Source: Macrostomum hystrix (Eukaryota > Platyhelminthes > Macrostomidae). Taken from it: a stretch of DNA of 64,000 nt. A program made the translations under genes and the position numbers. Each line of letters starts with the position of its first letter. Position 1 is the first letter of the stretch. The stretch spans positions 1,138,001-1,202,000 of the forward strand of contig CATNEN010000024.1 of NCBI GenBank assembly GCA_950097015.1. Reading direction: 5' to 3'. Below, one piece after another: positions 47,601-56,200 of the stretch. Under the pieces are notes generated by a model, which was not told the origin of the DNA, did not search any database, and saw only the letters and a list, made by a program, of their open reading frames with translations.

Positions 47601-50600
47601 TTCATCTGTTTAGTGTCCTCAGTGTTTCTTAATTTTTTGTGCTCAATTGTTAATTTAGTGCACTTAATTGTTCATATGAATTGCTCACTGGTTCTGTGTG
47701 GCATGCTCAAATACTACTCAAGCGTGTCTAAGTAGATAATTTGGCATTTCTATAACGCAGGCGTATTCGACCTAATGCCATTAGTGAAGACCTGCATCAA
47801 CGATCCGTTGGGCATGAACACAGCCCGTGCCGCGGCGCTCAGCCCGATGCGCGGCCTGCAACAGCAGCTGCTTTCTAGCCCAGTCCGGGCGCCCATTCGC
47901 GCTGTGGTTGGCGCCCTCGAATCGCCCGAGTTTTATAAGCAAAGTCGCGAATTATGCGACCTGCTCAGAGCCCACGGCCGCCTAGCCGATGTTAATGTGG
48001 TTCACGAGCGTGACCATTTTGACATTATTGAACTGCTGGCTGATCCTGCTGATCCGCTGTCTCGCTTGATTCTGGATTTTGTCCGCAGCGGCGGCACTAT
48101 CGTGAGCGCCAACGATAGCTAGTTCTTCTTACTCGTATTCTACTAATAGAGCCCACCTGTTTAACTGATTAATCAATACTACTACTTATAGTAAGGCCTG
48201 TTGTGCTGGTGTTGTTAATATGTTTTCGCGTTGTGGTTATCTGCTTAATAAAGTGACTCTAAACTTTTTATGCTGTCAATTTTCAGATTGTTTGTTTATT
48301 TTGTCATTCCGTTTGTTTTTTTTATAGTAATAGTTGTCTATTTATTGCAATAATAACAACTATTTTATATAAAGTATCATGCATCCGGCCAAAGTTCCAT
48401 TTTTTTCAGAGTTTTTCATTATAGACTATTTTTATTATAATATAGTTGCTAATCATTTCTTTGGCACCTTTTCAATTTTAAAGTATAATCATTTCTGTGT
48501 TTGGGGTTTCTACCGTTGATATTCAGCTATCAGCTAGATTTCAAGCCAATTTGGCGTCTTAGGTTTTTACCATAGACATTCAGCTATCAGCTGGATTTCA
48601 AGCCAATTAGGCGTCTTAGGTTTTTACCATAGACATTCAGCTATCAGCTGGATTTCAAGCCGATTAGGCGTCTTAGGTTTTTACCATAGACATTTAGCTA
48701 TCAGCTGGATTTCAAGCCAATTAGGCGTCTCAGGTTTTTACCATAGACATTCAGCTATCAACTGGATTTCAAGCCAATTAGGCGTCTCAGGTTTTTACCA
48801 TAGACATTCAGCTATCAGCTGGATTTCAAGCCAATTAGGCGTCTCAGGTTTTTACCATAGACATTCAGCTATCAGCTGGATTTCAAGCCAATTAGGCGTC
48901 TCAGGTTTTTACCATAGACATTCATCTATCAGCTGAAATCAAGCCTAATGGTTTTTACCATAGACAACGATATAATTATTGTACTGGAGTCTGTTGAATG
49001 TATTTATAGACTTAAAATTTTACAACTAGTATTAAGTAAGATATTAGATATTAAGTAAGATATTAATATTGGTAACCATTTTATTATCGGATTCTAAAAT
49101 ATCTAACGCGCATGTGCTATACTTTTTTTGTTTATGAAAACAGATGCAGCCGCTAGATTTTCATTTTATTCCCCATAATTTGATTCTATTTTTAGTGGTG
49201 TTTTATAAAATTCTACAGACAATCCTGAGATTTTGTGCCCTACATCGATATATTTTTGTTATATTATAAATATTCATCAATAAATAAATACATTATTGCG
49301 ACATATATAGCATGCTAGTGACTGTTCCTTAAAACTGTCTTATTATTATCAAAAACAATGACTATAGATTTGTGGCATATGTGCTCATAGTTCTTTGTTT
49401 TTGTCCTATATTTGCTTAGCCGCAGTAGTTAGAGCTGCTATCATTCATTCAATAATTTTTTAATTTCTGAGTTGATTAAATAAATCATTTTGCTATTTTT
49501 TCTGTTTTCGATGATTGACAATAGCACCATTTAAGCTTTAACATTTCTTTAATCTATCAAGTAAACTTTAACTGGTAAGCTTTCGAAATTTTTCGAAGAA
49601 AAGTTGCCAAGTTACAGACAATGACAATAAAGATTAAGGATTTTTAAAACCCTTTTTGACCTGCCCATCTCTCTCCAATCTTGACTGAGAATCGTCGATA
49701 TCTCAATGGGAACCGTCAATCTCACCGTGGGAATCGCCAAATTCACCTGGGACTAGCCTATCTCACCTGGTAATCGCCGATCTCTCGTTGGGAATCGGAG
49801 ATCTCCTCGTGGTAATCGCCTATCTCACCTGGGACTCGCCGATGTCTCCGTTGGGAATCAGCCTAATCTCACCTGGGAATCTGCCTATCTCACCTTGGGA
49901 ATCACCTATCGCACCTGGGAACTGTCCTATCTCACCTGGGACTTGCCCTATCTCACCTGGGAATCGCGCCGATCTCATCCGTGGGAATCACCAATCTCAC
50001 CTGGGACTTGCCTATCTCACCTGGGAATCACCAATCTCACCTGGGACTTGCCTATCTCACCTGGTAATCGCCGATCTCTCGTTGGGAATCGGAGATCTCT
50101 CGTTGGGAATCGCCTATCTCACCTGGGAATCGCCGATGTCTCGTTGGGAATCGCCTATTTCACCTGGGAATCGCCAATCTCACCTTGGGAATCCCTTATC
50201 GCACCTGGGAACTGTCAATCTCACCTGGGACTTGCCTATCTCACCTGGGAATCGCGCCGATCTCTCGTTGGGAATCGGAGATCTCTCGTTGGGAATCGCC
50301 TATCTCACCTTGGGAATCGCTTATTGCACCTGGGAACTGTCAATCTCACCTGGGAATCGCCGATCTCTCGTTGGGAATCGCCTATCTCACCTGGGAATCG
50401 CCGATGTCTCGTTGGGAATCGCCTATTTCACCTGGGAATCGCCAATCTCACCTTGGGAATCGCTTATTGCACCTGGGAACTGTCAATCTCACCTGGGACT
50501 TGCCTATCTCACCTGGGAATCGCCGATCTCTCGTTGGGAATCGCCTATCTCACCTGGGAATCGCCTATTTCACCTGGGAATCGCCAATCTCACCTTGGGA

Positions 50601-51230
50601 ATCGCTTATCGCACCTGGGAGCTGTCAATCTCACCTGGGACTTGCCTATCTCACCTGGGAATCGCCGATCTCTCGTTGGGAATCGGAGATCTCTCGTTGG
50701 GAATCGCCTATCTCACCTGGGAATCGCCGATGTCTCGTTGGGAATCGCCTATTTCACCTGGGAATCGCCAATCTCACCTTGGGAATCGCTTATCGCACCT
50801 GGGAAGTTGGAACTGTCAATCTCACCTGGGACTCGCTAATCTCACCTTGGGAATCGCCAATCTCACCTTGGGAATCACCAATCTCTCCTTAGGAATCGCC
50901 AATCTCACCTTGGGAATCGTTAATCTCACCTTGGGAACCGCCAATCTCACCTTGCGAATCGCTTATCGCTCCTGGGAACTGTCAACCTCACCTAGCGAAT
51001 CGCCTATCTCACCTGGGAATTGCCGATCCCTCTGGTCTGTGCCCTTAAGCGGTCAATCGACTCACCTTGTTATAAGTGAGATAGTCGGACACCAGCGCGT
51101 AGCACCTGCCCTGCGGCAGCTTGATGGCGGCTTCCACATCGGCCAGTTCGCTCTGCTGGCCGCTGTCCAATGCCACCAGGGCAGCTATCACACTGGCCGC
51201 CAGTGCTGCCAATGTAGATTTTAGATCCAT
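44697..51230 (-). CDS. Unrecognised secreted protein; host gene of nested AFMID
   Basis: I do not recognise the family. Three exons, 51230-51066, 45927-45658 and 44930-44697, all join in phase 0 to 222 residues. Residues 1-21 (MDLKSTLAALAASVIAALVAL) form a signal peptide. The rest looks beta-rich: GRCYALVSDYLTYNKWQPSI across junction 1, ITDIGLSFTMYYRMPLWGSV, VEEGKTFAYESDGLMRVRTN, and KVCYIRVKIS. Cysteines at GRC, KVC, ETC and STC could form two disulphides. The last 50 residues are charged and Gln-rich. EGKTFAYESDGLMRV and the strands after it faintly recall the start of lipoprotein N-terminal domains, an untested idea. Acceptors have pyrimidine tracts (before exon 3: CCTTTCAATTTTTATCAAG). 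Intron 1 is 5.1 kb and contains all of AFMID on the other strand; intron 2 is a 33-bp array. Exon 3 is the least certain. Confidence 0.6.
44960..45650. repeat. 33-bp tandem array in intron 2 of the secreted-protein gene
   Basis: About 21 units. One block uses AGATGTATTGAAGGACCAGA plus GATAAGGTTGTCT; the other uses AGATTTATTGAAGGACCAGA plus GAAAATGGTTTCT. On the gene strand the frame of exon 2 stays open through the array (11-residue repeats such as LWSFNKSRNHF) until a stop at 44974-44976, 44 bp short of exon 3. Confidence 0.97.
45955..46115 (-). mobile_element. tRNA-derived SINE, family 1 (reverse, truncated)
   Basis: The plus strand shows GGCTGCGTACAGCTGTTCAG and TCCATGGACT, then GGGATTCGAACTCTAGACCT (reverse of a B box) and CTCGGCTACAACTTCTCCTA (reverse of an A box). 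The middle AAGACACTTAAC section is lost. It lies between the start of AFMID and exon 2 of the host gene. Confidence 0.8.
46558..48122 (+). CDS. AFMID: AFMID, kynurenine formamidase (arylformamidase)
   Basis: Hydrolyses N-formylkynurenine to kynurenine plus formate in tryptophan catabolism; an alpha/beta-hydrolase. Two exons, 46558-47116 and 47761-48122, join in phase 1 to 306 residues (human 303). Visible: N-terminal YMPSHWSKR; oxyanion-hole motif HGGYW (83-87); nucleophile elbow GHSAGG (154-159, Ser156); SGVFDLMPL across the junction (human SGVFDLEPL); SPEF (241-244); and HFD with the catalytic His272. The position before SPEF, normally the acid Asp (human HDSPEF), reads Glu240 (LESPEF), an unusual substitution that may keep or weaken activity. 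The single intron is filled with a 25-bp array. The gene lies wholly inside intron 1 of the minus-strand secreted-protein gene. AATAAA follows at 48247. Confidence 0.94.
47117..47635. repeat. 25-bp tandem array in AFMID intron
   Basis: About 20 units of ATTCATCTGGTTAGTGTGCT plus CAATG, nearly perfect in the middle and decayed at the right. It begins within 20 bp of the donor; the first units (GGTTCTTCTGG) are the most diverged. Confidence 0.97.
48247..48252 (+). promoter_or_regulatory. AFMID poly(A) signal
   Basis: AATAAA 125 bp downstream of the AFMID stop, followed by a T-rich stretch. Suits a short 3' UTR. Confidence 0.55.
48505..48965. repeat. 57-bp tandem array
   Basis: About eight units of 57 bp containing TTTTTACCATAGACATTCAG, CTATCAGCTGGATTTCAAGC and CAATTAGGCGTCTCAGG. 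It lies 3' of AFMID and within intron 1 of the host gene. Flanking sequence at 48253-48504 and 48966-49685 is AT-rich, with nothing recognised. Confidence 0.95.
49688..51045. repeat. 20-21-bp tandem array with higher-order structure
   Basis: About 65 units around GGGAATCGCCTATCTCACCT, with variants GCCGATCTCTCGTT, ACTTGCCTATCTCACCT and ACTGTCAATCTCACCT recurring in longer blocks of several hundred bp. The array lies at the 5' end of intron 1 of the secreted-protein gene and stops about 20 bp from its exon 1. Confidence 0.95.
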
Positions 51231-51781
51231 GATGAATAAGTTTAGGCTGGATAAGAAAATTGAAAGGATCAAGGACTAAGAAGTTTTCAGAGCTTCATCC
51301 TGCTGCTGAACTATGCTCTGCATTTATAGAAGCTTCCAATCCTATCCCCTGTTCTTCCTAGATCCCACTTTGTTTCTCACTCATCCCAGTGCGCGTACAG
51401 CATTGGTGATGAGTACAGTTTTCCGTCTCTCGCATCATCTCTCTCTCCCCTGTCCCCCCACCCCAGATGCGAGGTGCGCTGGCATTGTCTGACTGGCCAA
51501 CTCAGAGCCCACCTCATACTTGTCTACTCTCCGTCCTCTTCTCCTTCAGTCACTCACCTTTTTTATAGAAGTCTGGATCCACTGCTTTTGGTCCGTCGCA
51601 CAGGTGTACATGTCTCTTTTGTTTATCTACCTGGCAGATCCTCAGTCTTCTCTTCCCCTCTAAGTAACTCCGCTAGTACCGTCAGTTGTATTTCAACCGT
51701 ATTGAAATCCTTTACTTTTTGTGTTGTCTGTAGCTATGCTTGCATATATTCTTTCTTACAGTCCAATGGTAGATTGCAAAG
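51231..51781. promoter_or_regulatory. Divergent promoter region (secreted-protein gene / PIGP)
   Basis: About 550 bp of pyrimidine-rich plus-strand sequence between the signal-peptide exon (minus) and the array preceding PIGP (plus). Both genes must start near here. A plus-strand frame open from 51474 through the array gives no domain and is not the PIGP frame. No clear TATA box. Confidence 0.4.
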
Positions 51782-51784
51782 GTC

Positions 51785-52047
51785 CATGCACGTAGTGACT
51801 GAACACACGCATTCCACAGCTATGCAGGGAGTGACTGAACACACGCATTCCACAGCTATGCAGGGAGTGACTGAACACACGCATTCCACAGCCATGCAGG
51901 GAGTGACTGAACACACGCATTCCACAGCTATGCAGGGAGTGACTGAACACACGCATTCCACAGCCATGCAGGGAGTGACTGAACACACGCATTCCACAGC
52001 CATGCAGGGAGTGACTGAACACACGCATTCCACAGCCATGCAGGGAG
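51785..52047. repeat. 36-bp tandem array just upstream of PIGP
   Basis: About seven units of TGACTGAACACACGCATTCC then ACAGCTATGCAGGGAG. Neighbouring units differ at one base (GCTATG/GCCATG). It ends 37 bp before the PIGP ATG, so it is probably within the 5' UTR or core promoter. Confidence 0.96.
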
Positions 52048-52083
52048 TAAAAAAATTGCTAGAACCTTCTGCGACATGTTTTA

Positions 52084-52521
52084 ATGGTTAAAATTGGATT
52101 GCAGCAGCAGCAGCAGCAGCCGGAGCATTATCCTGGCCCATTGCCAGAGCGCGCAGTCTATGGCTTCGCTCTACACCTGGCTTCGTGGCTTGGCTTTGCC
52201 GCTTACCTGGCCTGGGCTGTCCTGCCCGAGTCCTGGCTGCGCGCCTGCGGCTTCACCTACCTGCCCGAGAGGCACTGGGCCATCACCGGTCCGATGTTAA
52301 TACCGCTCGGTTATGTACTTTATGAGGCCGGAGTTGGGCTGGCGGCCTGGCGGGCCTGCCGACCTTTGGACTCCGTCGACCATCTAACCGACTCTTTGTG
52401 CCACCAGGCGTCGCCGACAAGCGTCGCCGGATCTCTGCCCATCGTTGCCGATATTGACGCCGGCGACGTGTGCAGGGCTGCGTTCAGCAACCAAACCGAC
52501 TGCAATGGGGCCGAAGACTAG
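52084..52521 (+). CDS. PIGP: PIG-P, subunit of GPI-N-acetylglucosaminyltransferase
   Basis: PIG-P is a small ER-membrane subunit of the complex that adds GlcNAc to phosphatidylinositol, the first step of GPI-anchor synthesis. Single exon, 145 residues (human short form about 134). The hallmark PLPERAVYGF is at 18-27, followed by helix 1 (FALHLASWLGFAAYLAWAVL), PESWL, the lumenal YLPERHWAI segment, helix 2 (GPMLIPLGYVLYEAGVGLAA) and the conserved PLDSVDHLTD. The C-terminus with IVADIDAGDVCRA matches the human ALRDISISEVNQM region. The ATG at 52084 is the nearest upstream in frame; a Gln run (CAG repeats) follows it. A spliced 5' end with an acceptor at GATTGCAG cannot be excluded. Confidence 0.93.
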   Translation: MVKIGLQQQQQQPEHYPGPLPERAVYGFALHLASWLGFAAYLAWAVLPESWLRACGFTYLPERHWAITGPMLIPLGYVLYEAGVGLAAWRACRPLDSVDHLTDSLCHQASPTSVAGSLPIVADIDAGDVCRAAFSNQTDCNGAED

Positions 52522-52786
52522 TAGTTTACTGCTTTTGTTGTGGATTGTGTACTAGTTTTCTTAGAAATAGTTTTTCATATTTTGTGGAGTTGTTTTCTTG
52601 TTTTACTCGTTTTTTAAACAGATTCTTAGAAACTGTTTCTGTTTCTTTAGACTGTTTAGAAAGTTTTCTTTAAAACGGTTTACTTGATTCTTGGAAAATG
52701 TTTCCTAGTTTTCTTAGAAACGGCTATATAATTTTCATGGAAATAGTTCATCTTGTAGACTTATTTCTTATAAGTTGTTTACGGGC

Positions 52787-52792
52787 AATAAA
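52787..52792 (+). promoter_or_regulatory. PIGP poly(A) signal
   Basis: AATAAA about 265 bp after the PIGP stop. The 3' UTR before it is T-rich with recurring TTCTTAGAAA-type inverted motifs (52560-52740). Confidence 0.5.
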
Positions 52793-53232
52793 TTCATTAT
52801 ACTTTATATACTTCAAGTATGTCAAGCGTAGTTGATTTATTATTTGTTTAAATTGTCTGTTATTCAAAAGCTAAATGCATTTAGAGTGCATTTGAAAGTT
52901 ACTGTACTTGTATCATCTTTAAGTCTACGTGTTGCAACAATTTAAACCATGTAAATAAACATATTGATTTTTTATTTTCTAGAAGGATAAAAAATCATTT
53001 TCTTTACTTCTTGTTCTTTGCGATAGCTTCATCTAGTAATTCTCCATATACCTTATCCACCAGAAATGTCCAGTGTGACGAAGAAAATATGACTTTTTTG
53101 TCTTATGATTGAGCTGTTTGCTTAGCCTTAATTTATACTCGTACATATCATTTTTCCAGATTGTGCTGTGCTCGACCAAGTGCTCAGCTCAATTTAATTA
53201 GTGAATAAAAAGGAAAACGGTACTAGAAAACA

Positions 53233-56200
53233 ATGGAGTCTTACAATGTTCTCTTGGAGATTATTCGCGATTTGATACGAAAGTAAGGCTTGTTTCTTGT
53301 TTTCCTGCCTACTGGTTTGGGTTTGGATTTGTGTAAACGTAAACTGAAAAATAGAATACCTCATACTGAAAAAACATCATACTAACCTTTAAATGGAGCC
53401 TTCAATCTACTTTGCTAAGCCAACCTTTCGATTTCGCCGACCAAACTGACCAGTCACCTCAATGTACATTGTCAATCCTTCCTTAAACTCCGCCTAACCG
53501 AACTCGCCAGCCAATTCTCTTACCCCAATGTACATTGTCAATCCTTCCTTAAACTCCGCCTAACCGAACTCGCCAGCCAATTCTCTTACCCCAATGTACA
53601 TTGTCAATCCTTCCTTAAACTCCGCCTAACCGAACTCGCCAGCCAATTCTCTTACCCCAATGTACATTGTTAATCCTTCCTTAAACTCCGCCTAACCGAA
53701 CTCGCCAGCCAATTCTCTTACCCCAATGTACATTGTTAATCCTTCCTTAAACTCCGCCTAACCGAACTCGCCAGCGAATTCTCTTACCCCAATGTACATT
53801 GTCAATCCTTCCTTAAACTCCGCCTAACCGAACTCGCCAGCCAATTCTCTATTACCCCAATGTACATTGTCAATCCTTCCTTAAACTCCGCCTAACCGAA
53901 CTCGCCAGCCAATTCTCTTACCCCAATGTACATTGTCAATCCTTCCTTAAACTCCGCCTAACCGAACTCGCCAGCCAATTCTCTTACCCCAATGTACATT
54001 GTCAATCCTTCCTTAAACTCCGCCTAAACGAACTCGCCAGTCAATTCTCTTACCCCAATGTACATTGTTAATCCTTCCTTAAACTCCGCCTAAACGAACT
54101 CGCCAGTCAATTATCTTACCCCAATGTACATTGTCAAGCCTTCCTTAAACTCCGCCTAACCGAACTGGCCAGCCAATTCTCTTACCCCAATGTACATTGT
54201 CAAGCTACTCTTAATTCCACTTTCAACTAAACCAAATCTGGTCAATACTCTTAGCCAATGTACACTGCCAACCAACCATTTGATTGTACAGTCCCAATCC
54301 GGAGAACAAGAAGCATCTGGAGAGTCGCATTGAAGAGCAATTCTCGCAAAGTTCGCACAAATTGGACAAACTTCTAAATAGTAAGCTGACTTTCTTCATT
54401 AAACAAAGAAGAGAATATAGATGGCTTACATTTTTATGTAAACTAATTTCTATGAATCAATCAATCGATTTCTCAGATAGTAGCGACGACGTGTTTGCCA
54501 TCATCAATTTGTTCGCCGACGCCCGCGATCGTCTAGCTCAGGCGCAGTCGCGCAGCGGCTCTGTGCGTCGCGATCTGACCCGCTGCTGCCAGCTGCTGCA
54601 GTTGAAGCGGGACGAATTGCGCTCGCTCTACACTGGCCACGTGGAGTTGCACAAGTCTGTTAAACTGCTCACTCGCATCCGGCATGTGGGCTCCGCACCC
54701 GCTCGGATACAGGTGTGTCTGCGCTTTTAAGGATTAATAGTCTCATGCTGGGGAGTATTGGTTCTCTTCTGCTGGGGGGGGGCATTGGTTCTCTTCTGCT
54801 GGGGGGGGCATTGGTTCTCTTCTGCTGCGGGAGCATTGGTTCTCTTCTGCTAGGGGGGGCATTGGTTCTCTTCTGCTGCGGGAGCATTGGTTCTCTTCTG
54901 CTAGGGGGGGCATTGGTTCTCTTCTGCTGCGGGAGCATTGGTTCTCTTCTGCTAGGGGGGGCATTGGTTCTCTTCTGCTGCGGGGCATTGGTTCTCTTCT
55001 GCTAGGGGGGCATTGTTTCTTTTCTGCTGCGGGGCATTGGTTCTCTTCTGCTGTGGGGCATTGGTTCTCTTCTGCTGTGGGGCATTGGTTCTCTTCTGCT
55101 GTGGGGCATTGGTTCTCTTCTGCTGTGGGGCATTGGTTCTCTTCTGCTGTGGGGCATTGGTTCTCTTCTGCTGTGGGGCATTGGTTCTCTTCTGCTAGGG
55201 GGGCATTGGTTCTCTTCTGCTAGGGGGGCATTGGTTCTCTTCTGCTGTGGGGCATTGGTTCTCTTCTGCTGCGGGGCATTGGTTCTCTTCTGCTAGGGGG
55301 GCATTGGTTCTCTTCTGCTGCGGGAGCATTGGTTCTCTTCTGCTAGGGGGGCATTGGTTCTCTTCTGCTGCGGGAGCATTGGTTCTCTTCTGCTGGGGGG
55401 GCATTGGCTCTCTGCTGCTGGGGGACATTGGTTTTTTTGTCTGTTAAGATTTTTACCCCGGAGGGCATAATGTTAGGGCCGCCTGGAGTGGAGCGAATTA
55501 GCTTTTGAGGGGCTTAATTGCTGGGATTTTTTCCTAATCCCAGAAGGACTGGGCTAGTACTGTTTAGGCTCTGATCTAAATGACTTTACTCTAGTCAAAT
55601 TGTCATCTCGCTCTACCTGTCAGGCGTGCCTGGCAATAGACGATTACCTGGGCGCGGCCCGTGAGCTGACGGACAGTCAGCGCATCCTGGACCGCAAACT
55701 GGCGGGTGTCAAGGCACTGCTGGCAGCCAAATCTCAGCTGGCCGTACTCAGCAGGACAATCTTTCATAGCCTTCAGGTGAGTGAGTTGTATTGGCTTTTC
55801 AAGAACACTTGAGATAAGACGTGGCTTGAATGGAAATATAGAATAAAAATCCTGCTAGATTCAATGATAACTATTTCACAATAAAGCTAATGATCAGAAA
55901 TTCCATTCAAAATTGATCTCAAATCCAATTTGAAATCGATATTGTGATAAAAATCCCATTCAAAATCGATATTGTGATAAAAATCCCATTCAAAATCGAT
56001 ATTGTGATAAAAAATCCCATTTAAAATCGATAGATTAATAAATACAATCCCATTCAAAATCGATAGATTGATAAAAAATCCCATTCAAAATCGATAGATT
56101 GATAAATAAAATCACATTCAAAATCGATATTGTGATAAAAATCCCATTCAAAATCGATATTGTGATAAAAAATCCCATTTAAAATCGATAGATTAATAAA

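Noticed and set aside
49788-51224. 478-residue open frame and its overlapping 314- and 235-residue frames
   Set aside because: Translation of a 20-21-bp array in several frames at once; no domain, and the region is intron 1 of the minus-strand secreted-protein gene.
51474-52091. 205-residue plus-strand frame including TEHTHSTAMQGV repeats
   Set aside because: Not in the PIGP frame; the repeat is the 36-bp array in the PIGP upstream region. Could be an upstream ORF but nothing supports translation.
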